Below are positions 33,383-41,642 of a stretch of DNA of 64,000 nt, piece by piece. Both the position numbers and the translations under genes were made by a program. The DNA comes from Actinoplanes solisilvae (GTDB taxonomy: Bacteria; Actinomycetota; Actinomycetes; Mycobacteriales; Micromonosporaceae): positions 620,001 to 684,000 of the forward strand of contig NZ_RJAC01000002.1 of NCBI RefSeq assembly GCF_003999975.1. The letters run 5' to 3'. Each line of letters begins with the position of its first letter. The first letter of the stretch is position 1. The notes below the pieces were generated by a model. The model had not been told where the DNA came from. It saw nothing but the letters and a program-made list of their open reading frames with translations, and did no database searches.

Positions 33383-33856
33383 GTGACCGTCGTCGACATC
33401 CGTCTCGACCAGCTCGCCGTCGCCGCGAGCTTCGCCGCCGCACCCGAGCAGTGGCCGGTCGCACCCCGGTTCAACCCGCTCGACCGCTGGTACCACCGGC
33501 TGCACGTGGCCGAGGACCACGAGGTGTGGCTGCTGACCTGGCTGCCCGGGCAGGGCACCGAGTGGCACGACCACGGCGGTTCGGCCGGGGCGTTCCACGT
33601 CTTCGGCGGCACCCTGACCGAGGACACGGTCACGGTCGACGACGGCCGCCCGCCCCGCGTCACCTCCCGTGAGCTGGGCGAGGGCGCCGGCCGCCGGTTC
33701 GGCAGTCACCACGTCCACCGCATGACCAACCGGTCGAACACTCCCGCGGTCAGCGTCCACGTGTACGGACCGGCCCTCACCACGATGACCAAGTACCGCG
33801 TCAGCGCCGAGGGCCTCGAGACGCTCGCGATCGAGCGGGCCGGTGCCGAATGGTGA
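33383..33856 (+). CDS. Cysteine dioxygenase
   Basis: The 157-residue protein is a type I cysteine dioxygenase, which oxidises cysteine to cysteine sulfinate with iron and O2. The cupin iron ligands are H62 and H64 in W-H-D-H-G-G-S-A-G-A-F-H and H112 in V-H-R-M. Y128 in H-V-Y-G-P matches the conserved tyrosine near the iron. An open frame starts at 33359, but GAGGAG just before the GTG at 33383 decides the start. It overlaps the rhodanese gene by 7 bp. A Cys-rich leader peptide upstream suggests control by cysteine. Confidence 0.92.
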   Translation: MTVVDIRLDQLAVAASFAAAPEQWPVAPRFNPLDRWYHRLHVAEDHEVWLLTWLPGQGTEWHDHGGSAGAFHVFGGTLTEDTVTVDDGRPPRVTSRELGEGAGRRFGSHHVHRMTNRSNTPAVSVHVYGPALTTMTKYRVSAEGLETLAIERAGAEW

Positions 33857-34260
33857 CGGTGGCGCCGCCCGGCTCGCTGGGCATCAACGAGATCCTGTCC
33901 AACGCCCGCGCCCGTCTCGTGCGGGTCGGACCCCGCGAGACGCACGAGGCGATGTCCCGCGGGGCGATCCTGGTCGACATCCGCCCGGCCGCCCAGCGCG
34001 CCGAGTTCGGCGAGATCCCGGGCGCCGTGATCATCGAACGCAACGTGCTGGAGTGGCGGCTCGACCCGCGCAGCGACGCCCGCCTGACCTTCGCCGGGTC
34101 CTACGACCTCGAGGTCATCGTGACCTGCCAGGAGGGCTACACCAGCAGCCTGGCCGCGGCCGCCCTGCAAGACCTGGGCCTGACCCGCGCGACCGACCTC
34201 GACGGCGGCTTCGCGGCCTGGCGCGACGCGGGCCTGCCCACGACCGGCGGGAGGTCCTAG
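33850..34260 (+). CDS. Rhodanese-like sulfurtransferase
   Basis: The 136-residue protein is one rhodanese domain with the active-site C93 in V-T-C-Q-E-G-Y-T-S-S, and it keeps the D-I-R-P and D-G-G-F-A-A-W blocks. It follows cysteine dioxygenase with a 7-bp overlap; the two form a cysteine-sulfur oxidation pair common in actinobacteria. It probably handles sulfane sulfur released from cysteine. Its stop overlaps the convergent MFS gene by 4 bp. Confidence 0.88.
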   Translation: MVTVAPPGSLGINEILSNARARLVRVGPRETHEAMSRGAILVDIRPAAQRAEFGEIPGAVIIERNVLEWRLDPRSDARLTFAGSYDLEVIVTCQEGYTSSLAAAALQDLGLTRATDLDGGFAAWRDAGLPTTGGRS

Positions 34261-35909
34261 ACGGACTCCTCCGGACGGGCTCGCTCCGGCAGCAGGAACG
34301 ACAGGCCGAAGGCGAGCGCCAGCAGGAGGAACGACACCCCCGCGGTCCAGATCGTCGCGTCCTGGAAGCCGGCGCGAACCTGTTCCCGGGCGTACGCCTG
34401 CACCTGGGGTTGGATCTCGCCCCGGCAGCTCGCCGGCGTCACGTCGGGATCATCCTCGGCCATGCGGTCGTGCAGGCAGTCGCGCAGACCGGCCGTCACC
34501 GCAGGCTGCGTGTCCGCGGGAACGCCGGCTGTCGTCAGCACTGAGCGCAGCGATGCCGCCGAGTCGTCGACGTGCTGGGCGACCTGGCCGGGCACCAGCG
34601 CGAAGAAGATCGTGCCGAGCACCGCGACGCCGAAGGCGCCGCCGAGCTGCTGCACCGAGGTGAGCGCCCCCGAGGCCGAGCCGGTCTCCTCGTCGTCGAC
34701 GCCGGCCAGCACGATGTTGAAGAACGGCGCCATCGCCAGGCCCATGCCCGCGCCGGTGACGACGAGCGCCGGGATCAGGCGCCACGGGCTGATGGCCCCG
34801 CCGGCCAGCCACACCGTGGTCATGAAGCCGGCCGTGCCCGCCATCATCACGGCGGTGCCGATCAGCAGCAGCCTGCGGCCGAGCCGCTCGCTCAGCCCGG
34901 AGCCGGCCACGACGAACCCGGCGACCGAGCCGAGCGCCTGCGGCAGCGTGGTCAGACCGGCCTTCAGCGGTGAATAGCCCAGGCCGACCTGCAGATAGAA
35001 GGTGAAGACCAGGCTGGTGCCGATGAGCGCGGCGAAGAACACCAGGCCGACCGCGAGGCCACCGCTGAACGCGCGCTTGCGGAACAGGCTCGGCGTGACC
35101 AGCGGGTCGAGCCCGCGACGCTCGCGGCGGCTCTCGTAGATCGAGAACAGCCCGAAGACGACCAGGCCGGCGGCGAGCAACACGAAGCACCAGACCGGCC
35201 AGCCCAGCTCGCGGCCCTGCACCAGCGGGTAGAGCAGCAGGAACGCGCCGAGGGCGGCGAGCAGCACGCCGAGCCCGTCGAGCCGCGGCGCCCGCTCGCT
35301 CTTGAACTCGGGCAGGAATTTCAGCGCGCCGATCACGGCGAACACGCCGAGCGGCAGGTTGATGAAGAAGATCATGCGCCATCCGGCGCCGAAGAAGTCG
35401 GCGTCGACCAGCCAGCCGGCCAGCACCGGGCCGCCCACCGAGGACAGGCCCATCACCGGCCCGAACGCGCCGAACGCCTTGGCCTGCTCGGCCGGCGAGA
35501 ACATCTGCTTGATCATGCCGAGACCCTGGGGCAGCATCACCGCGCCGAACAGGCCCTGGATCGCCCGGCCGACGATGAGCTGACCCGGTGTCTGGGCCAG
35601 CCCGCAGAGCAGCGAGGCGAGGGTGAAGCCGGCCGCGCCGATGAGGAACATGCGACGACGGCCGAAGATGTCGCCCAGACGGCCGCCGGTGAGCAGGCCG
35701 ATCGCCATGGCCAGTGTGTAGGCGGCGCCGAGCCATTGGATCAGGCTGTACGAGCCGCCGAGCTCGGCCCGGATGGCCGGGCCGGCGATGTTGGTGACGA
35801 GCGCGTCGAGGAGATCCATGACCTCGACGGCCAGGATCACGAAGAGCGCGACCCAGCGGTAGCGGTACGGCGCGCGCTGCTCGGCCGTCCGCTCGAGGAC
35901 GACGTCCAT
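34257..35909 (-). CDS. MFS exporter, DHA2 (EmrB/QacA) family
   Basis: The 550-residue protein has 14 predicted helices. It shows the N-terminal M-D-L-L-D-A-L-V-T-N-I-A-G-P, Q-W-L-G-A-A-Y and the motif A loop G-R-L-G-D-I-F-G-R-R-R. A soluble region precedes the last helix. The same frame runs on to 36809 through other genes, but GAAGG eight bp before the ATG at 35909 gives the normal start. It diverges from a TetR gene and shares three operator repeats with it, so it is very likely a TetR-repressed drug or metabolite exporter. Confidence 0.9.
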   Translation of the reverse strand: MDVVLERTAEQRAPYRYRWVALFVILAVEVMDLLDALVTNIAGPAIRAELGGSYSLIQWLGAAYTLAMAIGLLTGGRLGDIFGRRRMFLIGAAGFTLASLLCGLAQTPGQLIVGRAIQGLFGAVMLPQGLGMIKQMFSPAEQAKAFGAFGPVMGLSSVGGPVLAGWLVDADFFGAGWRMIFFINLPLGVFAVIGALKFLPEFKSERAPRLDGLGVLLAALGAFLLLYPLVQGRELGWPVWCFVLLAAGLVVFGLFSIYESRRERRGLDPLVTPSLFRKRAFSGGLAVGLVFFAALIGTSLVFTFYLQVGLGYSPLKAGLTTLPQALGSVAGFVVAGSGLSERLGRRLLLIGTAVMMAGTAGFMTTVWLAGGAISPWRLIPALVVTGAGMGLAMAPFFNIVLAGVDDEETGSASGALTSVQQLGGAFGVAVLGTIFFALVPGQVAQHVDDSAASLRSVLTTAGVPADTQPAVTAGLRDCLHDRMAEDDPDVTPASCRGEIQPQVQAYAREQVRAGFQDATIWTAGVSFLLLALAFGLSFLLPERARPEESV

Positions 35910-35932
35910 GTCAAGACCTTCCAGGCGAATGA

Positions 35933-35981
35933 CGAACACTGTTCGCTGAACGAACACCGTTCTACTCGCGAACACTGTTCG
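35933..35981. promoter_or_regulatory. Three palindromic operators at 18-bp period
   Basis: CGAACACTGTTCG (35933-35945), CGAACACCGTTCT (35951-35963) and CGAACACTGTTCG (35969-35981) lie between the MFS and TetR starts. Each contains the 11-bp palindrome GAACACYGTTC, and consecutive copies start exactly 18 bp apart. They are likely the binding sites of the divergently encoded TetR protein. Confidence 0.8.
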
Positions 35982-36002
35982 ACGCAAGGTAGATTCGGGG
36001 AC

Positions 36003-36701
36003 GTGACCGAACTCAACTGGCCGCCCGGCACGCGCCCCCAGCGACCGGCCAAGGTGCCGCTGAGCCGCCCCGAGATCGTTCGCACCGCCCTGACCATCGT
36101 GCGGGCCGAGGGCATCGACGCGGTGAGCATGCGACGCGTCGCGGCCGAGTTCGACACCGGGCCGTCCAGCCTCTATGCCCACGTACGCAACAAGGACGAG
36201 CTGCTCGCGCTCATGTTCGACGAGGTCTGCGGCGAGGTCGAGGTGCCCGAGCTCGACGCCTCCCGGTGGAAGGAGCAGGTCAAAGACCTGGCCCGCGCCG
36301 GGCACGCGGCGATGCTGCGCTACAACGACCTGGCCCGCGCCGCGCTCGCCACCATTCCGACCGGGCCCAACGCGCTGCGCATCTCCAACGCGATGTTCGG
36401 CATGATGCTGGCCGGCGGCATCCCCCCGCGCATCTCGGCCTGGGCGATGGACCGGATCTTCCTCTACCTCACCGCCGACGCGTACGAATACTCGATCTGG
36501 GGCCCGAACAGCCGGCCGCAGTCGATCGAGGCGCTGGGCGCCAACGTGCTCGCCTATTTCAAGCAGCTTCCGGCCGACGTCTATCCGCACGTCGTGAAGC
36601 ACGCCGACGCCCTGGTCGGCGGCAGCAACGACGAGCGGTTCAACCTCGGTCTCGAGCTGCTGGTCGACGGTTTGGACAAGTACGCGACACCTCCCCCATA
36701 G
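36003..36701 (+). CDS. TetR family regulator (TetR_C_1 type)
   Basis: The 232-residue protein has an N-terminal TetR helix-turn-helix (about 20-66). Its block I-D-A-V-S-M-R-R-V-A-A-E-F precedes D-T-G-P-S-S-L-Y-A-H-V-R-N-K-D-E-L-L. The all-helical C-terminal part matches the tetracycline-repressor-like ligand domain. The GTG at 36003 opens the natural V-T-E-L-N-W sequence. It diverges from the DHA2 exporter and presumably binds the three 13-bp operators, repressing both. The diguanylate cyclase gene starts 7 bp after it and is probably co-transcribed. Confidence 0.88.
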   Translation: MTELNWPPGTRPQRPAKVPLSRPEIVRTALTIVRAEGIDAVSMRRVAAEFDTGPSSLYAHVRNKDELLALMFDEVCGEVEVPELDASRWKEQVKDLARAGHAAMLRYNDLARAALATIPTGPNALRISNAMFGMMLAGGIPPRISAWAMDRIFLYLTADAYEYSIWGPNSRPQSIEALGANVLAYFKQLPADVYPHVVKHADALVGGSNDERFNLGLELLVDGLDKYATPPP

Positions 36702-36708
36702 TTGGACC

Positions 36709-38265
36709 ATGGACGGCGAGATCGAGACCGATGCGCGACTGCCGGTGCCGGTCACGGCATTCGGTCCGCTGCATCTGCTGGCCCGCCGCGTGCACCGGCT
36801 GTCACACACCGGCCACTGTCACGAGGCGCTCGCGGCCGCCGACGCCTACCTGGCCATCGCCAACGCCGTCGGCGACGACCGCACCGTCCCCTTCCTGGTA
36901 CAGGGGCAGATGTACGCCAACCTCCACATGGGACGGCTCTCCGAGGCGGTCGGCCACGGCGAGCGGCTGCTGCGTCTGCACCGCGCGGCCGGTTCCGCGC
37001 TCGGCGAGGCCAAGACCCTCTGCGACCTGGCCCAGCTCGAGGTCCTGCGGGGCCGCTACTTCCTCGGCATGCGCTATCTGGCCCGCGCCGCCGTGCTGCT
37101 CGACCTGCCCTTCACCGACCACGAACGGCGCGTCTCGGCCCTCTGCTCGTTCGCCGAGGCGGCGACCGCGGCCGAGATGTACGAGACCGCCGCCTCCACC
37201 TATGAGCAGCTCAGCATCGTGCACGGCGGCTTCGGCCTGGTGCACGCGGCCACCCTGCTGCACTGGGGTCTGCGGCTGAGCCACGTCGGGCGGCACGACG
37301 AGGCCGCCACCCGTCTGCGCCGCTGCGCCGAGATCATCCGCCGGCACGTCGAGCAGCGCCCCGACGACGTGGTCGCCACCGCGATGCTCGCCCTCGCACT
37401 GGCCAAGCTGGGCGACGTCGTTCCGGCCGAGAAGCTGGCCCGCGAGGCGGTGATGCCGCTGCGCGAGGCGGAGAACTACCGGTACGCCCGCATGGCCCAC
37501 CTGGCCCTCGGCGTCAGCCTGCGGTCGCAGGGCGCGCTCGCCGCGGCTCGCACCGAGTTCGTGGCGGCCCGTGAGCTCTGCGCCTTCGGCACCCGCCCCG
37601 ACGAGCAGCCGATCATCCAGTTCGAGATGGCGCTGACCGCCCTGGCCACCGACGACAGCCAGGCCGGCCGGGACATGTTCGAGGCCGTCGAGGGTCAGAC
37701 CCGGGAGCTGTGGCGGCTGCGTCAGCAACGGCTGGCCATGTTGCGCCAGGCCCGCCAGCGCGAGGAGTCCGAGGCGGCCCGGGCGCGGGCGGAGCGCGAG
37801 GTGCTGCGTGATCCGCTCACCGGCCTCGACAACCGGCGCCGCTTCGACCTGCTGATGGAACGCATCGACGCCGGGCTGACCACCAGGCCGCTGGTGCTGC
37901 TGATCGTCGACGTCGACCACTTCAAGGCGATCAACGACGCCTATTCGCACGCCACCGGTGACCGCGCGCTGCGCGAGGTGGCCCGCATTTTGCGCGCCCA
38001 CTGCCGCGCCGACGACGTGCCGGTGCGCTACGCCGGCGACGAATTCACGGTCTTCCTGCAGGGTGACCTGACCGTCGGGCGCGAGGTGGCCGAGCGCATC
38101 CGGGCCGCCGTGGCCCGCACCGACATCCTGCCCGGCGTGCGTCTCACGGTGAGTGTCGGCCTGGCCGCGCTGGGCGAGGGCATGTCCGGCGAGACCCTGT
38201 TCCGCGAGGCCGACGACCGCCTGTACGCCGCCAAGTGGAGCGGCCGCAACAAGATCGCGGCCTAG
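36709..38265 (+). CDS. TPR-GGDEF diguanylate cyclase
   Basis: The 518-residue soluble protein has TPR-like helical repeats (about 20-330), a short coiled coil (about 333-362) and a GGDEF domain (about 365-518). The catalytic motif is A-G-D-E-F (442-446). An inhibitory I-site R-A-D-D (433-436) sits five residues before it. It should make c-di-GMP with product feedback. There is no membrane segment, so the TPR part probably senses a protein partner. It follows the TetR gene by 7 bp. A long inverted repeat begins at its stop codon. Confidence 0.88.
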   Translation: MDGEIETDARLPVPVTAFGPLHLLARRVHRLSHTGHCHEALAAADAYLAIANAVGDDRTVPFLVQGQMYANLHMGRLSEAVGHGERLLRLHRAAGSALGEAKTLCDLAQLEVLRGRYFLGMRYLARAAVLLDLPFTDHERRVSALCSFAEAATAAEMYETAASTYEQLSIVHGGFGLVHAATLLHWGLRLSHVGRHDEAATRLRRCAEIIRRHVEQRPDDVVATAMLALALAKLGDVVPAEKLAREAVMPLREAENYRYARMAHLALGVSLRSQGALAAARTEFVAARELCAFGTRPDEQPIIQFEMALTALATDDSQAGRDMFEAVEGQTRELWRLRQQRLAMLRQARQREESEAARARAEREVLRDPLTGLDNRRRFDLLMERIDAGLTTRPLVLLIVDVDHFKAINDAYSHATGDRALREVARILRAHCRADDVPVRYAGDEFTVFLQGDLTVGREVAERIRAAVARTDILPGVRLTVSVGLAALGEGMSGETLFREADDRLYAAKWSGRNKIAA

Positions 38266-38323
38266 GGCGTGTTTTGGAATGGGGTCGAGTCGCGGGCGCG
38301 GTCCATTCCAAAACACGCCCTAG
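38262..38323. terminator. 21-bp perfect inverted repeat spanning two stop codons
   Basis: Two 21-nt arms (38262-38282 and 38303-38323) are exact reverse complements, separated by 20 nt. Each arm starts or ends in CTAG and contains the TAG stop of one of the convergent flanking genes. A bidirectional terminator fits the position. The CTAG borders and length would also suit a tiny insertion-element remnant. Confidence 0.7.
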
Positions 38324-38865
38324 TTCGGCGTCATGATTTCCGAGCGGCCGCTGTAGAGGCTGCGGGAGCCGTCGACATCGCGCGGGGTGTCCGGCGCGTC
38401 CAGCCAGACCACGTACGCGGCCCCGGATTTCAGCCCGCTGATGGTCGCGCTGCCGGTGCACTCGGCGCCCGTGGTGATCGTCTGCCAGACGGGCTCGGGC
38501 TGAGCACCGCTGACGATCTCCTGCGGCACGGCGGCGACGCGATAGCGCTTGCCGTAACGGTTGGGCCATTGCACGCTCAGCGAACCCCGCCCTGGCGTCA
38601 CGATCATCGGGATGAGGACCTTGCCGACGTCCTCGTTCCACGCGATGGCGCAGGCCGAGCCCGTGGGCAGGAAGGAGACGGGCGGAAGAGCGGGCCGGGG
38701 CGATCCGCCCGGCCCGGTGGTGGGACTGGTGGTCGGCTTGCCGGGCTGCACGTTGATCCAGGAGTCGCCTGTGGGGCTCGCGCTTCCGGCCGACGGTTGC
38801 GCACCACCGCCGCACGCGCCGAGCAGCAACGGCAGCGCCGCGAGGGCCGGCGCGAATCTCCTCAC
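38320..38865 (-). CDS. Secreted lipoprotein
   Basis: The 181-residue protein has a typical lipoprotein signal: basic R-R start, hydrophobic core and lipobox L-L-G-A-C with C18 as the lipidated residue. A Ser/Thr/Pro-rich linker follows. The C-terminal part (I-S-G-L-K-S-G-A-A-Y-V-V-W) looks like a fibronectin type III-like strand pattern. No enzyme motif is seen. The GTG at 38865 is the only start giving an intact signal. Confidence 0.7.
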   Translation of the reverse strand: MRRFAPALAALPLLLGACGGGAQPSAGSASPTGDSWINVQPGKPTTSPTTGPGGSPRPALPPVSFLPTGSACAIAWNEDVGKVLIPMIVTPGRGSLSVQWPNRYGKRYRVAAVPQEIVSGAQPEPVWQTITTGAECTGSATISGLKSGAAYVVWLDAPDTPRDVDGSRSLYSGRSEIMTPN

Positions 38866-38897
38866 ACCCCCACCGTTCGGCGCACCCGGCCCGCGGC

Positions 38898-39896
38898 TTA
38901 GCCGACCGGTCCCGTCGTGCCGCGAACGACCAGCCGCGGCGGGATGACCACCTCACGGTGGGCGACCGTGGCGCCGTCGACGCGTTCCACCGCCCGCGCC
39001 ACCGCCAGCGTCGTCATCGTGTCGATGTCCTGCGCGACGGTGGTCAGGTCGATGTGCGCGAGCCGGCTGAAGCTGCTGTCGTCGTAGCCGACCACGCTGA
39101 TGTCGCCGGGCACCGACAGTCCGTGACGGCGCAGCACGTCGAGCAGGCCGGTGGCGCTGAGGTCGTTGAAGACGGTCACCGCGGTCGGCGGCCGGTCGAG
39201 CAGCTCGCGCGCCGCCCGAGCGCCGTCCTCCTCGCCGAAACCACCGACCACCACCCGGGCGTACGCCTCCAGGCCGTGCCGCCGCATGGCATCGCGATAA
39301 CCCTGCCGCCGCTCGCTCGACGACAACCACCGTCCGCCGTCGACATGTGCGATGTCGCGGTGCCCCAGCGACACCAGGTGGTCGACGGCCAGGTGCAGGC
39401 CCCGCGCGTCGTCCGTACGCACCACGTCGACCTGGCGGTGCCGTACCGTGCGCATCATCGCCACCACCGGCAGCCGTCCCGCGATGGCCCCCAGTTCAGC
39501 GGTGGGCGTGAGCGGCCCGAGCAGCACGAGCGCCGCGCACCGGTCCTGCAGCAGACCCGCGACGGCCGTACGTTCGTCGCGTCTGGGGGTGACCGCGCTC
39601 AAGGTCAGCTCGTAACCGATGCGCTCGGCCGCGTCGTACAGGCCGGTGAGCATGTCGTCGTGGAACGGGTGCTGCACCGCGAAGACCACCCCGAGCAGCC
39701 GGCTGCGTCCGCTGCGCAGCAACCGCGCGCGACTGTCGGGCTGGTAGTCGAGGCGGCGCGCGACCTCGAGCACGCGCTCGCGGGTGGCCGCGCTGGCGCC
39801 GGGCGCGTCCCGCATCACGATCGACACCAGCGCCACCGAGACTCCCGCCTCGGCCGCGACGTCGGCCAGAGTCGGGCGGCGCTCTCCGGAACCCAT
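38898..39896 (-). CDS. LacI family transcriptional regulator
   Basis: The 332-residue protein opens with the LacI headpiece P-T-L-A-D-V-A-A-E-A-G-V-S-V-A-L-V-S, and the hinge helix R-R-L-D-Y-Q-P. A periplasmic-binding-like sensor domain follows (about 62-332), with L-G-V-V-F-A-V-Q-H-P-F and the dimer-side S-V-V-G-Y-D-D-S-S-F. It diverges from an MFS exporter, and two palindromic sites lie between them, so local autoregulation and control of the exporter are likely. The effector is unknown; sugar-like molecules are usual. Confidence 0.9.
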   Translation of the reverse strand: MGSGERRPTLADVAAEAGVSVALVSIVMRDAPGASAATRERVLEVARRLDYQPDSRARLLRSGRSRLLGVVFAVQHPFHDDMLTGLYDAAERIGYELTLSAVTPRRDERTAVAGLLQDRCAALVLLGPLTPTAELGAIAGRLPVVAMMRTVRHRQVDVVRTDDARGLHLAVDHLVSLGHRDIAHVDGGRWLSSSERRQGYRDAMRRHGLEAYARVVVGGFGEEDGARAARELLDRPPTAVTVFNDLSATGLLDVLRRHGLSVPGDISVVGYDDSSFSRLAHIDLTTVAQDIDTMTTLAVARAVERVDGATVAHREVVIPPRLVVRGTTGPVG

Positions 39897-39921
39897 GACC
39901 GAAGAATTTACCTGTGATGAC

Positions 39922-39959
39922 TAGAACGTTCTACCGCGCCACGCTCTAGAACGTTCTAG
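39922..39959. promoter_or_regulatory. Two LacI-type operators TAGAACGTTCTA
   Basis: TAGAACGTTCTA at 39922-39933 and CTAGAACGTTCTAG at 39946-39959 share a palindrome with a central CG, typical of LacI sites. Their centres are 25 bp apart. They sit between the LacI gene and the exporter, overlapping the exporter's likely promoter. Confidence 0.8.
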
Positions 39960-39969
39960 GGTCGATCAA

Positions 39970-41199
39970 GTGGAAAACCTGACCGCCGGCCGCCGCTGGG
40001 CCGCCCTGACCGCCCTCGCCCTCGGCGGCTTCGGCCTGGGCCTGACCGAGTTCGTGGCCATGGGACTGCTCCCCGACCTGGCTCGCGATCTACTGCCGGC
40101 GGCGTACGCCCGGTCGACCGAGGACGCGGTGGCGCAAGCGGGCTGGATGATCTCGATCTACGCGCTGGGCGTGGTCGTCGGCGCCCCCACGATCGCCGCG
40201 CTCACCGCCCGGCTGCCGCGCCGGCGTCTGGTGCTGGGCCTGTTGTCGACCTTCGTGGTCGGCACGGTCGCGTCGGCCCTGGCACCCACCTTCGCCCTGG
40301 TGCTGACCGGCCGCTTCCTGGCCGCGCTCGCCCACGGCGCCTACTTCGGCGCGGCCGGGTTGCTGGCCGCCTCCATGCTCGGCCCACGCAGCCAGGGCAA
40401 GGGCTTCTCGATCGTGCTGGGCGGCCTGACCGCGGCGAACGTCTTCGGCGTCCCGCTGATCACCAGCCTCGGGCAGTCGGCCGGGTGGCGGGTGGCCTAC
40501 CTGGCGGTGGCCGGCGTCTTCGCCCTGACCCTGGTCTTCGTGCTGCTGACGGTGCCCGAGGCGGCGGCGGCGCCGGGCGGCTCGCCCCGGGCCGAACTGG
40601 CCGCGTTCCGCTCGCCGCAGGTGTGGCTGGCCGCCGCGGTCGCCGCCATCGGGTTCGGCGGGTTCTTCGCCGTGAACAGCTACATCGCGCCGGTCACGAC
40701 CCACGTGACCGGCCTGCCCGAGTCGTACGTGCCGTGGGTGCTGGCCGTCATGGGCACCGGCATGACCGTCGGCAACGCCCTGGGCGGCATCGCGGCCGAC
40801 CGCAACCTGCGCCGCAGCGTCCTGCTCGGCTTCGCCGCCATGATCGCCACCATCGCCCTGTTCGGGGTGGCGTCGCACACCGTCGTCGGCCTGTTCGCGG
40901 GGGCCTTCCTGGTCGGCGCGGCCGCGCTCTTCATCGGCCCGGCGCTGCAGGCCCGCCTGATCGCCGTGGCCCCGCAGGCCCAGCTCATGGGGGCCGCCGT
41001 CAACCAGTCGGCCTCCAACGTCGCCAACAGCGCGGGCGCGGCCCTGGGCGGTGTCGTCATCGCCGCCGGGCTCGGCTACCTCTCCGCCGCCTGGATCGGC
41101 GTCCTGCTGGCCGGCACGGGCCTGGGGCTGGCCTTCCTGAGCTTCCGCCGGGACGAGGAGCCCGCGGTCGTCCCGGAGCTCGAGCCCGCGCGGGTCTAG
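39970..41199 (+). CDS. MFS exporter, DHA1 (AraJ/Cmx-like)
   Basis: The 409-residue protein has 12 predicted helices. It carries the DHA1 helix-1 pattern F-G-L-G-L-T-E-F-V-A-M-G-L-L-P, seen in AraJ/Cmx and chloramphenicol-type exporters. A large central loop is absent. The GTG at 39970 has no Shine-Dalgarno and lies only 10 bp after the last operator, so leaderless translation is possible. It is probably controlled by the divergent LacI protein. Its end overlaps the small gene on the other strand by 4 bp. Confidence 0.85.
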   Translation: MENLTAGRRWAALTALALGGFGLGLTEFVAMGLLPDLARDLLPAAYARSTEDAVAQAGWMISIYALGVVVGAPTIAALTARLPRRRLVLGLLSTFVVGTVASALAPTFALVLTGRFLAALAHGAYFGAAGLLAASMLGPRSQGKGFSIVLGGLTAANVFGVPLITSLGQSAGWRVAYLAVAGVFALTLVFVLLTVPEAAAAPGGSPRAELAAFRSPQVWLAAAVAAIGFGGFFAVNSYIAPVTTHVTGLPESYVPWVLAVMGTGMTVGNALGGIAADRNLRRSVLLGFAAMIATIALFGVASHTVVGLFAGAFLVGAAALFIGPALQARLIAVAPQAQLMGAAVNQSASNVANSAGAALGGVVIAAGLGYLSAAWIGVLLAGTGLGLAFLSFRRDEEPAVVPELEPARV

Positions 41200-41552
41200 C
41201 GGGGAGCCAGCACGAACCCGGCCATCTCCAGCACGCCGTCGCCCACGGTCACGGGCGTCCGCAGGCCGGACTCGTCGCGGAGGGCGAGCACTCCGCCCTC
41301 GACCGAGTAGGTTCCCCGGGCCCGGCGCTTGCGCCCCGCCACCCGGCCCGCGTACGTTCCGTCCGTCTTGATGTCAAGATGAACCGTCCCGCCCGCGCTG
41401 TGCCAGGCCCCGACCGGCGCCGCGGCCGTGATCCGCGGCGGCAGTCCCGCGCCCGATCCGACCGGCGTCGACCCGCGACCCACCACCAGCGCAAAGAGCG
41501 CGGCAGCGTCCAGAACGGTGGTGTCGACGTGCTGATCTGCAAGCGTTGGCAT
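41196..41552 (-). CDS. Small Atu4866-like domain protein
   Basis: The 118-residue protein has a C-terminal region that looks like the Atu4866 domain: V-G-A-W-H-S-A-G-G-T-V-H-L-D-I-K-T-D-G-T-Y at about 47-67, and G-V-L-E-M-A-G-F-V-L near the end. This is a small beta-barrel often found next to regulators or oxidoreductases. There is no signal peptide. Function is unknown. Assignment rests on a remembered motif pattern only. Confidence 0.5.
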   Translation of the reverse strand: MPTLADQHVDTTVLDAAALFALVVGRGSTPVGSGAGLPPRITAAAPVGAWHSAGGTVHLDIKTDGTYAGRVAGRKRRARGTYSVEGGVLALRDESGLRTPVTVGDGVLEMAGFVLAPR

Positions 41553-41642
41553 GACGGCTCCGAGATAGGGGTTTCCAGAGCCCCCACCTTCGGCAGACCG
41601 GTGCGCGCCGCGCGGCTTTCCCCCGGTGCTGTCCGGTTGCCG

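Noticed and set aside
33127..33663. 178-residue minus-strand frame over the leader peptide and dioxygenase
   Set aside because: It is antisense to a clear cupin gene and lacks any motif.
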